A DNA stretch of 64,000 nt from Pontibacter liquoris (GTDB taxonomy: Bacteria; Bacteroidota; Bacteroidia; Cytophagales; Hymenobacteraceae): contig NZ_JALEBG010000001.1 in assembly GCF_022758235.1 (NCBI RefSeq), forward strand, positions 992,001-1,056,000. Reading direction: 5' to 3'. Each line of letters starts with the position of its first letter. Position 1 is the first letter of the stretch. The notes under the pieces were generated by a model. That model was given only the letters and a program-made list of their open reading frames with translations. It was not told where the DNA came from and did no database searches. The position numbers and the translations under genes are program-made. Below, one piece after another: positions 18,327-27,648 of the stretch.

Positions 18327-20789
18327 ATGAAAAAAGCCCTACTTTTTTTGCTGGTATTGCTATGCCTGTCGCTTTGCTTTTCGGCGGCAGTGTGGGCACA
18401 GCAGGCGCCAAAAGGAAATGGCACCATCTCTGGTCTACTGACTGACTCACTTACCAGGCAACCTATCCCGTATGCCACGGTTGCGCTGCTGCTAAAGGGC
18501 GCTCCGCAGGCGCTGAACGGTACCCTGACCGACAATAACGGTCGTTTTTCCTTTTCCGGCATGAGCGCAGGCAACTATGAACTGGTCTTCAGCTTTATCG
18601 GGTATAAAACCAAAACGATCCGGCAGGTCATTATTTCAGAAGGCAAACCTGCAGTTGCGCTGGGCACAGTGTTGCTTCGCCCGGCTGTAACCCGGCTGCA
18701 GGAAGTAAACGTGCAGACGCTGCGCCCAACGATAACGCATGAGGCAGACCGGATGGTGGTGCAGGTGGAGGGATCGGCGCTGGCAGCCGGCAGCTCGGCC
18801 TATGATGTGCTGGCCAAAGCGCCGGGCGTTTACATAGACCAGGAAGGCAACATTCAGCTCAACGGCAGGGCGGGGGTAACCGTGATGCTGGATGGCAAGC
18901 TAACGTACCTCTCGGCCCGGGATTTGCGCACGCAGCTGGAGGGCATGTCGGCCGAAAATATTAAAAACATCGAGATCATTACCAACCCTTCAGCCAAGTA
19001 TGATGCCGAGGGCGCCTCGGGCATTCTGAACATCAACCTAAAAAAGAATGAAATGCGGGGCATGAACGGCAGCCTTTATGCCGGTGCCACTTACAACGGC
19101 GATCTGTACGGTTACTCGGCAGGGGGCAGCCTGAACTACAAAGCGGGCAGGTGGAACACTTTTCTGAACCTGGATATGGCCAGGCGGATCGGCGGGCGCG
19201 AGGCAACCTTTACGCGCGTGTTTCAGGGGCAGGCGGAAACAGTATACTTCGACCAGGTAGCCACCGGCCAGTATCATGTGCAGGGGCCTCCGGGGGTGCG
19301 CTTTGGGGCAGACTACAGCCTGGATGAGCGCCATAGCATCGGGTTTGTGGCGAATTATGCCACCAATTTCCTGCACAACAATTTTCTGACCGATACCTAC
19401 ATCGGCCCTGCTCCCAACCAGCCGGCGCTATACATCGACGCCAACAACTACGTTACGAACCGCTTTACCACCCGCAATTCCAACCTGCACTACCAGGGCA
19501 AGTATGATACCCTGGGTACCACGCTTTCGGCAAATCTGGACTATGCCCGGATCAGCAACTTCGGGGAGGCGAACTTTTACAACTACTATGATTCACTGCA
19601 ATCTGACCAGCCTGTTATCCAGGATTTCCTGTACACCAACACGCCCAACGGGTATGATATCTATGCGGCCCAGCTAGACTACACGTACCCTATTGCAAAG
19701 GAAAGCAAGCTGGAAATGGGGGCCAAAGCCAGCCGGGTGGTTTCCGACAATGACTCGCGTTTTTACTTTAACAATACCGAGGTGCCCCAACTGGACCCCA
19801 ACCGCACCAACCATTTTGTTTATGAAGAGAACATCTATGCGGCATACCTTAACTGGAGCGGCAAGGCAGGGGAACGCTTTAAAGTGCAGGCAGGCCTGCG
19901 GGCCGAGCAGACGCAGTCGAGAGGGGAGTTGCGCACAACCGGGCAGGTGAAGGAGCGGCACTACCTGAACCTGTTTCCGAGCGTGTTTGTGCAGCAGAAG
20001 GTAAGCGACGATTACCAGCTCAACTACAGTTACAGCCGCCGTATCCAGCGCCCAAACTACGGGAACCTGAACCCCTTCATGTTTTACCGTGATCCCTATA
20101 CCTGGGTGCAGGGCAACCCCGATCTGCGGCCGCAGCTGACGCATGCGTTCGGCATCCGGCAGGTATTCAAGCAGGATTACAGCCTGGAACTGAACTACCA
20201 GCTGAACCACGACGTGATTGCCGAAGTGCCCGTGATAGATGCCGAAAAAGCCACGACCTTATACTACAACGGCAATGTAGACGATGCGCAAAGCCTGAGC
20301 CTGACAGCAGTGGCCCCTGTTAAAATCATGAAGAACTGGGATACTAATAATACCCTGGTTGTTTCTTATGATCAGTACAGCACAATGGTGAATGCCGGAA
20401 AGATAAGCAACAAGCAAGCGTCTTATATGCTGCAATCGAACCACACGATCCTGCTGCCGCTGGATTTCCGGGTTGAGCTGAATGGCGCCTACAACTCACG
20501 GGAGGTTTATGCGCTGTATGTGGTGAAGCCCCGCTGGTGGGTGCACCTGGGGCTGAAGAAAAGCTTTATGGATGAAAAGCTGGACCTAAGTTTCAACGTG
20601 AACGATGTTTTCAAGAGCCAGCGCATCGCTGTGGCGGCTAAAGTGGGTGAAGGAAACGTGAATGATTTTGACCAGTACCTCTTTAACCGCTACTTCGGCC
20701 TGACCCTACGTTACCACTTCAACAAAGGACAGAAAGTGGAGGAACGGGAGCGCAACAGCTTAGAAGAGCTGCAGCGTACCGGTAACTAG
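18327..20789 (+). CDS. TonB-dependent outer-membrane receptor (OMP beta-barrel family)
   Basis: The 820-residue protein has a clear signal peptide (KKALLFLLVLLCLSLCFSAA, cleaved near AQQ). An N-terminal carboxypeptidase-regulatory-like domain (about 33-115) is followed by a plug-like region with QEVNVQTLRPTITHEADRMV and EMSAENIKNIEIITNPSAKYDAEG. A C-terminal 14-22-strand barrel ends LTLRYHFNKGQKVEE. It belongs to the Bacteroidota TBDR-like group that lacks a classic TonB box. Its position after the BlaI-M56 operon suggests a related regulon, but a terminator separates them. The ligand is unknown. Confidence 0.9.
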   Translation: MKKALLFLLVLLCLSLCFSAAVWAQQAPKGNGTISGLLTDSLTRQPIPYATVALLLKGAPQALNGTLTDNNGRFSFSGMSAGNYELVFSFIGYKTKTIRQVIISEGKPAVALGTVLLRPAVTRLQEVNVQTLRPTITHEADRMVVQVEGSALAAGSSAYDVLAKAPGVYIDQEGNIQLNGRAGVTVMLDGKLTYLSARDLRTQLEGMSAENIKNIEIITNPSAKYDAEGASGILNINLKKNEMRGMNGSLYAGATYNGDLYGYSAGGSLNYKAGRWNTFLNLDMARRIGGREATFTRVFQGQAETVYFDQVATGQYHVQGPPGVRFGADYSLDERHSIGFVANYATNFLHNNFLTDTYIGPAPNQPALYIDANNYVTNRFTTRNSNLHYQGKYDTLGTTLSANLDYARISNFGEANFYNYYDSLQSDQPVIQDFLYTNTPNGYDIYAAQLDYTYPIAKESKLEMGAKASRVVSDNDSRFYFNNTEVPQLDPNRTNHFVYEENIYAAYLNWSGKAGERFKVQAGLRAEQTQSRGELRTTGQVKERHYLNLFPSVFVQQKVSDDYQLNYSYSRRIQRPNYGNLNPFMFYRDPYTWVQGNPDLRPQLTHAFGIRQVFKQDYSLELNYQLNHDVIAEVPVIDAEKATTLYYNGNVDDAQSLSLTAVAPVKIMKNWDTNNTLVVSYDQYSTMVNAGKISNKQASYMLQSNHTILLPLDFRVELNGAYNSREVYALYVVKPRWWVHLGLKKSFMDEKLDLSFNVNDVFKSQRIAVAAKVGEGNVNDFDQYLFNRYFGLTLRYHFNKGQKVEERERNSLEELQRTGN

Positions 20790-21228
20790 AACCTGCGACA
20801 TATTGGCCCGTGCAGTAAAAACAAGTATGAACCATACCTATAGGCATGTGCACCTACACTAACAGGCAGTACATGATGCAGCCACGTTGCGCAAGCGAGG
20901 GGGAGCCGCCTCTACCTTACTGGAATCGTTTAGCTTGTAACTGAACGGAACGTAAGGCTTGCCTTTAAGCCACGAAATGTATGACCTGCTACAGAAGCCG
21001 GGGGCGAGATCCGCTTCCGGCTTCTTTTCTTTAAAAAATGACGGGCTGCATCCTTCCTTTTCTTGGTACTATCCACTTTAACGGCTACCTTCAAAGCGTT
21101 GTGCTGCAGGCACATGGTCTGAACGGCAGCAGCGGCCCGTGGCCTTACTCATCGCAAGCACAAAGCCCGTGGCGGTTCAGGTTAGAGACGACAACAAAAC
21201 AGAAGCGCAACATTCAAATGAAATAAAA
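20790..21228. other. Intergenic region after the TBDR gene
   Basis: This 439-bp stretch holds the terminator at 20993 and the upstream region of the SRPBCC gene. An in-frame extension of that gene back to 21139 is possible but has no family support. I see nothing else that I can name. Confidence 0.4.
20993..21032 (+). terminator. Rho-independent terminator
   Basis: AGAAGCCGG (20993-21001) pairs perfectly with CCGGCTTCT (21017-21025), followed by TTTCTTT. It is about 200 bp after the TBDR stop and is the most obvious terminator for that gene. Confidence 0.8.
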
Positions 21229-21702
21229 ATGACTGACATAAAAGGGCCTGTAGTAGAAACGCAAATGCTTATCAGAAAACCTGTCGCGGCAGTTTTTCAG
21301 GCCTTTATTGACCCGGCCATTACAACCAACTTCTGGTTTACAAAATCTAGTGGGCAACTGGAAGTTGGAAAGACAGTGCGATGGGAGTGGGAAATGTATG
21401 GAGTTGCAACCCGTGTGCTGACAAAGCAAATTATCCCGGAGAAACTGATCTCAACCGAGTGGGGCGACCCGGCAACCACCGTCGATTACGAATTTACAGC
21501 CTTGCCGGACGATACCACTTATGTTGTAATTAAAAATTACGGCTTCCAAGAAACCGGCGATGCTTTGATGCAGGTGATCCAGGATAGTACTGGCGGTTTT
21601 ACAACGGTGCTGAACGGGATGAAAGCGTATTTAGAGCATCATATCAGACTCAATCTGGTTACTGACAAATTCCCCAAAGAAGTTGTTGCGCACGGGAAAT
21701 AA
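21229..21702 (+). CDS. SRPBCC/AHSA1 family protein
   Basis: This is a 157-residue START-like (Bet v1 fold) protein when started at the ATG at 21229 (MTDIKGPVVETQMLIRKP). Family features are PVAAVFQAFIDPAITTNFWF near the N-terminus, a central WEWEMYG strand, and the C-terminal helix DSTGGFTTVLNGMKAYLEHH. Such proteins bind small hydrophobic ligands or modulate Hsp90 homologues; no specific ligand is evident. It is followed 159 bp later by a DinB-like protein gene, a frequent kind of pairing. Confidence 0.88.
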   Translation: MTDIKGPVVETQMLIRKPVAAVFQAFIDPAITTNFWFTKSSGQLEVGKTVRWEWEMYGVATRVLTKQIIPEKLISTEWGDPATTVDYEFTALPDDTTYVVIKNYGFQETGDALMQVIQDSTGGFTTVLNGMKAYLEHHIRLNLVTDKFPKEVVAHGK

Positions 21703-21861
21703 TACAAGCCAACGTAACTGCTGCCTGCGGCCTTGACCGCAACAGTTAATGGAGTAACAGGATTACCAGTTGGGATTGCCAACTTTATACTTGCAGTGAG
21801 GCGCTTCCTTCCTGCCCTCATGGGCAGAGGGCCATTGATTATATATATAATTCATGCAACC

Positions 21862-22302
21862 ATGAAAACAATATTTGACAGATCCACAAGAGAGGAATTG
21901 ATCGGCAGAATTAATTCGCTTGATGAAAACAGTACCGCGCAATGGGGCAAAATGAATGTTTCGCAGATGCTGCGTCACTGTACGCAATGGGATGAAATGG
22001 CCCTGGGTAATAGGCAGTATAAACAATCTTTTATGGGCAGGCTGTTTGGCAGGCTGGCGCTGAAAAGTATGTTGAAAGACGAGCCCCTGAAAAGAAACTT
22101 ACCTACTGTTCCTGCCTTCATCATAAAAGAGAGCCCGGATGTAGCGGAGGAAAAAAGCAAATGGATCGCATTACTTGCGCAGTATGAGGGGTTTTCGAAT
22201 GACGGCTTTATTCATCCTTTTTTCGGCCCTATGACGAAAGAAAATACAGGCTATGTGGTGTATAAACATTCGGACCATCATTTACGGCAATTCGGAGTAT
22301 AA
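21862..22302 (+). CDS. DUF1569 (DinB-superfamily-like) protein
   Basis: This is a 146-residue protein when started at the ATG at 21862 (MKTIFDRSTREELIGRINSL). It matches DUF1569 proteins, four-helix-bundle relatives of DinB/YfiT. Family features are WGKMNVSQMLRHCTQWDEMALG with its metal-ligand-like His, and the C-terminal HPFFGPMTKENTGYVVYKHSDHHLRQF with further His. Metal binding is inferred from the family, and the function is unknown. The in-frame GTG/ATG codons upstream to 21733 give an N-terminus without family match. Confidence 0.85.
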   Translation: MKTIFDRSTREELIGRINSLDENSTAQWGKMNVSQMLRHCTQWDEMALGNRQYKQSFMGRLFGRLALKSMLKDEPLKRNLPTVPAFIIKESPDVAEEKSKWIALLAQYEGFSNDGFIHPFFGPMTKENTGYVVYKHSDHHLRQFGV

Positions 22303-22413
22303 AACAAAATAGCCACCTGCTTCCCATACTTGCCAGCACAGCGACCGATAAGCGCTTACCAGCTGAAGAATACTATAGTGCTCCTAAACTTTATTTAAAC
22401 CACACAGAAGGTT

Positions 22414-23655
22414 ATGGTTACTACTTCAGATGAGAGCGGAACATTAGCGGCAATTTTCGGGAAAACGCATGCTACTATTGTGCGGGCAAGTATAAAACGT
22501 GTTCATAGTATCGATGTGATACGGGGCATTGTCATGATCATCATGGTGCTCGACCATGTGCGGGACATGCTGCATCTTACATCTATTACTCAATCGCCTA
22601 CTGATCTGGCAACCACTACGCCTGCGTTGTTTTTTACCAGATGGGTTACGCATTTATGTGCGCCTGTTTTCGTTTTCCTTTCCGGTACCTCGGCTTTTAT
22701 CTCCGTGTCCAACAAGCAGGATCTTGCTGCCAGTAGAAGCTTTTTGCTGACCCGCGGCTTCTGGTTGATCGTGGTGGAGTTTACATTGGTCAACTTCGGG
22801 CTGTGGTTCGATATCCATTTCAACGTATTCCTGTTTGATGTCATCGCCACTATTGGGTGCGGTTTTGTTGTTCTGGGCTTGTTGCTGGGCAAATCAACCA
22901 GAACGATTGCCACCATTGGCCTGGTAATTATATTTTGCCACAACCTCACAGCTTTTATACCCGGCGAAGCCACCTCTCTTTTCAAAACGCTGGTGATGCC
23001 GTTTTTTGCTCCGGCCGCCATTCCGTTTGGCGATGGTAAAACCTTTGTGATGGGCTACCCGCCAATTCCGTGGTTAGGGATCATGCTGGTTGGTTTTACC
23101 GCCGGTAATTTATTCCTGAAAGAAATTGCCGAAAAGAAGAGGCTGTTTTTGCGCATCGGGCTCGCTTCTATCGCCCTGTTTCTCATCATCCGATCCTACA
23201 ATATTTATGGGGATACCGTTCCATGGTCGGTTCAGAAAAACGGGTTGTATACTTTTCTATCCTTTATCAACCTTACCAAATACCCGCCCTCGCTCGACTT
23301 TTGCCTGTTGTTTCTGGGGATCATGTTTTTGCTGCTCGCAGCCTTGGAAGGCGTCCAAAACAGATTTACAGCAATTGCAGCCGTTTACGGGAAGGTGCCC
23401 TTGTTTTATTTTGTAATCCACTGGTACATTATCCACCCCATTGTATTTGCCATGGTGTTCCTGCAAGGCTACAAAGCGTCTGATATGGTTTTTGGCTTCA
23501 ACTTTGGCCGGCCAAAAGAAGGGAGCAGCGGCCTTGGTCTTATACCCATATACCTTATCTGGATTGCGGTGGTCGTGCTCTTATACCCACTTTGCAAGTG
23601 GTATGGCAGCTACAAGGAAAAGCACCGTGATGTAAAATGGCTGCGCTACTTATAG
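22414..23655 (+). CDS. DUF1624 / heparan-alpha-glucosaminide acetyltransferase-like membrane protein
   Basis: This 413-residue polytopic protein has about ten to twelve membrane helices. It opens with the family signature RVHSIDVIRGIVMIIMVLDH around residues 30-50 (Asp and His conserved). This is typical of DUF1624/HGSNAT-like proteins, which in animals transfer acetyl groups across the lysosomal membrane. Bacterial members are mostly uncharacterised and are thought to acylate envelope glycans. Other conserved parts are FFTRWVTHLCAPVFVFLSGT and the C-terminal FYFVIHWYIIHP. It appears monocistronic. Confidence 0.87.
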   Translation: MVTTSDESGTLAAIFGKTHATIVRASIKRVHSIDVIRGIVMIIMVLDHVRDMLHLTSITQSPTDLATTTPALFFTRWVTHLCAPVFVFLSGTSAFISVSNKQDLAASRSFLLTRGFWLIVVEFTLVNFGLWFDIHFNVFLFDVIATIGCGFVVLGLLLGKSTRTIATIGLVIIFCHNLTAFIPGEATSLFKTLVMPFFAPAAIPFGDGKTFVMGYPPIPWLGIMLVGFTAGNLFLKEIAEKKRLFLRIGLASIALFLIIRSYNIYGDTVPWSVQKNGLYTFLSFINLTKYPPSLDFCLLFLGIMFLLLAALEGVQNRFTAIAAVYGKVPLFYFVIHWYIIHPIVFAMVFLQGYKASDMVFGFNFGRPKEGSSGLGLIPIYLIWIAVVVLLYPLCKWYGSYKEKHRDVKWLRYL

Positions 23656-23845
23656 CTTATAAGTATACTGAAGGTAACCGCATCTAACGCCAATCAGTAA
23701 TCCGCAACTTATACTTGTACAAGGCCTCTCGGTCATATCGAAGGGCAGAAAAGTTAGCGCTTGGTTGATCCTGGAATGGTCCCACGCCCTGCCTGCTTCG
23801 TAATCATACTATATACATCCTTCTTCACTTTTAAAATATTAAAGT

Positions 23846-24595
23846 ATGAAACAGCTGGAAAATAAAGTAGCCATTATTACGGGTGCCGGCTCCGGCATTG
23901 GAAAGGCAGCGGCCATATTATTTGCAAAAGAAGGCGCCAAAGTGGTGATCTCCGATGTAAATGAAGAACACGGCAACGGTGCCGTGGAGGAAATAAAGCA
24001 GGAGGGTGGCCAGGCTTTCTTTTTCAGGGCCGATTCCGCTAAACCGCAGGACAACGAGGCGCTGGTAAATCAGACCATAAAGCAGTATGGCACCCTGGAC
24101 ATTGCGGTGAACAATGCCGGCATAGGCGGGGCACTGAGCTTAACGGGCGAGTACCCAATAGAGGCCTGGCAAAAAGTAATTGACATTAATCTTTCGGGGG
24201 TATTCTACGGCTTGCGGTACCAGCTACCGGCCATGCTGGAGCGGGGCGGCAGTATTGTGAACGTAGCTTCTATACTGGGTATGGTCGGCACCAGGTTATC
24301 ACCGGCTTATACTGCGGCAAAACATGGCGTGGTAGGGCTTACGCAGGCAGCAGCCCTGGAATATTCAGATAAAAAGATCCGCATCAACGCTGTCGGGCCA
24401 GGGTATATAAAAACGCCCCTGGTTACCAGTTCTGTGGATGAAGCGACAATAAAAGCACTGATCAGCCTGCACCCTATGGGGCGTTTAGGCGAATCGGAAG
24501 AAATAGCGGAATTGCTGCTTTGGCTGGCTTCGCCCAAAGCCTCTTTTGTTACAGGATCTTATTACCCGATAGACGGCGGTTACTTGGCGCAGTAG
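23846..24595 (+). CDS. SDR family NAD(P)-dependent oxidoreductase
   Basis: This 249-residue classical short-chain dehydrogenase has the cofactor motif TGAGSGIGKAA (about 12-22), NNAGIGG (about 88-94), catalytic Ser in NVASILG and the YTAAK pair (about 153-157). The C-terminal GSYYPIDGGYLAQ is typical of glucose-1-dehydrogenase/FabG-like members. It is cytoplasmic, and the substrate is unspecified. A 191-bp spacer with two AAGTATA words separates it from the DUF1624 gene. Confidence 0.95.
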   Translation: MKQLENKVAIITGAGSGIGKAAAILFAKEGAKVVISDVNEEHGNGAVEEIKQEGGQAFFFRADSAKPQDNEALVNQTIKQYGTLDIAVNNAGIGGALSLTGEYPIEAWQKVIDINLSGVFYGLRYQLPAMLERGGSIVNVASILGMVGTRLSPAYTAAKHGVVGLTQAAALEYSDKKIRINAVGPGYIKTPLVTSSVDEATIKALISLHPMGRLGESEEIAELLLWLASPKASFVTGSYYPIDGGYLAQ

Positions 24596-25010
24596 CCCTT
24601 TGATCTGAAGGGATGGTATCATCACATAGTTCCCCGGATGGCATTCCCTTTCTTGTCGCAAACCGGGGTTAAACTTGCGATTTTAAGCGACACTTCTGTA
24701 GGCGGAAGAACCAATTTATCGTATAGAAAGCAAGTAGATCAGTTGCCAGAGCAACAATAATCTAGGCAAGGCTAAAACAGGCGGCAGCCTGGTGCCTGAA
24801 AATAGCCTTTACGGGCAAACTGACCAATTCCGTTTACCAAACGTCCCTTTTGCGGATCAATGTCACCCCTACCTCCGCTGCTGCTCATCCACTTTGCCTG
24901 GTACCCGAACAAATCCGGAAGCGGATGGCGGCTATACTATTCCCTCCTGTTTTTACCCGCCCTGGTAAGTAGAAGCACGGATCAATTTAGGCCTTAAAAT
25001 CTAAAAACGT
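24596..25010. other. Intergenic region upstream of the sulfatase operon
   Basis: This 415-bp stretch has no gene that I can support. It should contain the promoter of the sulfatase-BASS-SulP operon, since the three genes follow closely on the plus strand. I found no clear operator or terminator; CCCCGG (24632 region) and CCGGGG about 25 bp later could form a weak hairpin. Confidence 0.35.
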
Positions 25011-26708
25011 ATGAATCTGAACCGCCAACCTAATTTCCTGCTCGTGGTAGTAGACGACATGGGGTATTCCGATTGCCAGCCTTTTGGTGGCGAGATCAGC
25101 ACCCCCCACATTCAGCAATTGGCAGATAATGGTGTCCGTTTCCGGCATTTTCATACTTCTTCGCTGTGTGCGCCTACCCGGTCCATGCTGCTCTCCGGCT
25201 GCGATAACCACGATGCTGGGTTGGGTAACATGCCCACAGCCCACGCTACTAACCAGTACATGCAGCCCGGCTACGAAGGCTACCTCAACAACGACGTGCA
25301 GACCATTCCTGAAATTCTGAAAGACGCCGGCTATCATACGTACATGGCCGGTAAATGGCATTTGGGCGAGCTGGAAGGCTTCAGGCCTCATTCCAGGGGC
25401 TTTGAACGAACGTTTTCTTTTTTAGGCGGTGGTGTTAGTCACTTTAACGACCAGCGAGCCCTGAGCGAATACGAGCAGCCGCACACCGAGTACTCGGAAG
25501 ACGGCAGGACGGTGGAGAACCTGCCCGAAGACTTTTATTCTTCCAATTTCTATACAAATAAAATGATCCAGTACCTGACGGAGCAGGGGGAAGATAAACC
25601 ATTTTTTGCCTACCTGGCCTTTACGGCGCCGCACGACCCTTTGCAGGTGCCGGATGACTGGCGCGATAAGTATAAAGGCGCCTATGATGGCGGGTACGAT
25701 GCCATTCGGGAACAGCGCCTGCAGCGGATGAAGGAGCTGGGGCTGGTATCCGAAGAGCTAACCAAAAACGAAGGCAGTGGCATGTTTGAAACCTGGGACG
25801 AGCTGGTGGAGGAAGATCGAAAAGTAGCGGCAAGAAAGATGGAGATTTATGCCGCTATGATCGAAAACCTGGACTGGAACCTTGGGCGCTTGTTCGACAA
25901 ACTAAAAGAAGCCGATAAGTTCGACGACACCATCATCTTTTTTCTCTCCGACAACGGCGCCAACCCCAAAGAGCCCTACTTCTATGCGCCAAATACAAAA
26001 GAGTCAATTGCCAGGGAGTTTGATAACAGCTATGTGAACATGGGCAGGATCAATTCCTTTATTTCGATTGGCGGGGCCTGGGCCGAAGTTGCCAATACGC
26101 CCTTGTCCTACTTTAAACTCACCACCTACGAGGGGGGCACGCAAACGCCGTTCATCGTGTCGGGCCGGCGCATGCACAAACGGGGCATCGTTACCGACGA
26201 GCTGCTGCACGTGACCGACATCCTGCCCACCATTTTAGACTATGCAAATGTCAGGTACCCGAAAATGAATGATAAAAAGCCGCTCTATGGCACCTCGCTC
26301 AAGCCATACTTGCAGGAAGAAACAAAACAGCCGGTGCGAAATGCGTTCGATGTGCTGGGCTTTGAAATAACAGAATGCAAAGCTGTGCTCAAAGGCGACT
26401 GGAAACTGATCTTTATGCCGCCGCCCTATGGCAAAGGCGACGAATGGCACCTCTACAACCTGAAGGAAGACATCAAAGAAGAAAACAATCTGGCAGGGCA
26501 GTTCCCGGATAAGTTCGAGGAGTTAATGGCAGCCTGGCACGCCTATGCGCTGTCGGTGGGCTATATAAAAGCCAATGGCGAATCGGCGCTTGCCCAGCTG
26601 GGGTTTGAGGAGTTTTACCGCTTCGATCCGAAGAACCGGCTAAAACCAGAAACCGGAACAGGGGAAAGAACGAGAATGAACGTGTCGCCTACAGAGCTGG
26701 GAGATTAA
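25011..26708 (+). CDS. Arylsulfatase (formylglycine-dependent)
   Basis: The 565-residue sulfatase hydrolyses sulfate esters. The N-terminus PNFLLVVVDDMGYSD supplies the metal-binding Asp pair. The modification motif CAPTR (C53) is the cysteine-type signature whose Cys becomes formylglycine. AGKWHLGEL and LSDNGANP add the active-site Lys/His and metal ligands. No signal peptide is visible, so it may act in the cytoplasm, like Pseudomonas AtsA. A formylglycine-generating enzyme must exist elsewhere. The gene is followed by a BASS transporter (10 bp) and a SulP transporter, suggesting uptake of an organosulfate, its desulfation inside the cell, and handling of the sulfate. Confidence 0.93.
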   Translation: MNLNRQPNFLLVVVDDMGYSDCQPFGGEISTPHIQQLADNGVRFRHFHTSSLCAPTRSMLLSGCDNHDAGLGNMPTAHATNQYMQPGYEGYLNNDVQTIPEILKDAGYHTYMAGKWHLGELEGFRPHSRGFERTFSFLGGGVSHFNDQRALSEYEQPHTEYSEDGRTVENLPEDFYSSNFYTNKMIQYLTEQGEDKPFFAYLAFTAPHDPLQVPDDWRDKYKGAYDGGYDAIREQRLQRMKELGLVSEELTKNEGSGMFETWDELVEEDRKVAARKMEIYAAMIENLDWNLGRLFDKLKEADKFDDTIIFFLSDNGANPKEPYFYAPNTKESIAREFDNSYVNMGRINSFISIGGAWAEVANTPLSYFKLTTYEGGTQTPFIVSGRRMHKRGIVTDELLHVTDILPTILDYANVRYPKMNDKKPLYGTSLKPYLQEETKQPVRNAFDVLGFEITECKAVLKGDWKLIFMPPPYGKGDEWHLYNLKEDIKEENNLAGQFPDKFEELMAAWHAYALSVGYIKANGESALAQLGFEEFYRFDPKNRLKPETGTGERTRMNVSPTELGD

Positions 26709-26718
26709 ACCATACCTT

Positions 26719-27612
26719 ATGTATGCGATCTTCATCAGCATCGCAGGAATCGTCCTGCCGCTCTTTGTTTTCCTGACGATGCTGAACGTGGGCCTGACCC
26801 AGCAGCTGCAGGATATCGTAAAATATCTGCAGGACAGATGGTTCGGCTTGCGGATGTTGGTGGCTAACTTCATACTGGCGCCGCTGCTCATGTGGGGGAT
26901 GCTGCAGCTTTTTCCACTAGATCCGTACCTGCGGGTTGGCCTTATCCTGTTCAGTATTTGTGCCGGTGCGCCTTTTCTCATAAAGCTTACCCAACTCTCG
27001 GAGCACGACCTGGCGCTGGGTGCCAGCACCATGATCACGTTGGTACTGGCAACGGTTATTCTGGTGCCACTGTTCTTGCCCCTGATCGTGCCACAAATTG
27101 AGATTGACGGCGGGAGGATAGCCTGGACCTTGGTGAAGCAAATGATCATCCCGATTGGGCTGGGCCTGCTACTTGCAAAGGCGCTGCCCGGCTTTGGCGC
27201 TACTGTGCAGCCGTGGGTAGCCAGAATCGGCAACTGGGCTTTGTATGGGATGATCTTTACGACGCTGGCCGGCTACTTTCCCCAGCTTAAAGAGCTATTG
27301 GGCCAGGGAGCCATACTACTGGGTGTCGCATTTATTCTGGGCGCCTTTGGTATTGGCTACCTGTTAGGTGGCCGCCACGACAAAGATCACCTGCAGGACA
27401 TTGGCGCGCTGGGCACGGCACAGCGCAATACGGCTGCCAGTATGATCATCGCCGCTCAGAATTTCAGCGATCATCCCGAAGTACTCGTTGTCATTACCCT
27501 TGCTAACACCCTTGGAATTGCCCTGCTGTTAGTAATTGCCAGATTCTTATCAAAAGACAATAAAGTTAAGATCGTGTTGCCCAACCGAAAGCTGATGCAA
27601 CCAGATGCCTGA
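26719..27612 (+). CDS. BASS family (bile acid:sodium symporter-like) transporter
   Basis: This 297-residue inner-membrane protein has about nine to ten helices and an internal twofold repeat. Family features are LTMLNVGLTQ near residue 20, the central APFLIKLTQLSEHDLALGAS (about 88-107), and GTAQRNTAASMIIAA (about 235-249), equivalent to the crossover region of ASBT homologues. Members carry organic anions, including sulfated steroids, with Na+. Placed 10 bp after an arylsulfatase, it is a good candidate to import the sulfated substrate; that is inference. Confidence 0.88.
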   Translation: MYAIFISIAGIVLPLFVFLTMLNVGLTQQLQDIVKYLQDRWFGLRMLVANFILAPLLMWGMLQLFPLDPYLRVGLILFSICAGAPFLIKLTQLSEHDLALGASTMITLVLATVILVPLFLPLIVPQIEIDGGRIAWTLVKQMIIPIGLGLLLAKALPGFGATVQPWVARIGNWALYGMIFTTLAGYFPQLKELLGQGAILLGVAFILGAFGIGYLLGGRHDKDHLQDIGALGTAQRNTAASMIIAAQNFSDHPEVLVVITLANTLGIALLLVIARFLSKDNKVKIVLPNRKLMQPDA

Positions 27613-27648
27613 AGAACGTTAATTGCTACTAACACTGCTGTGTAATAC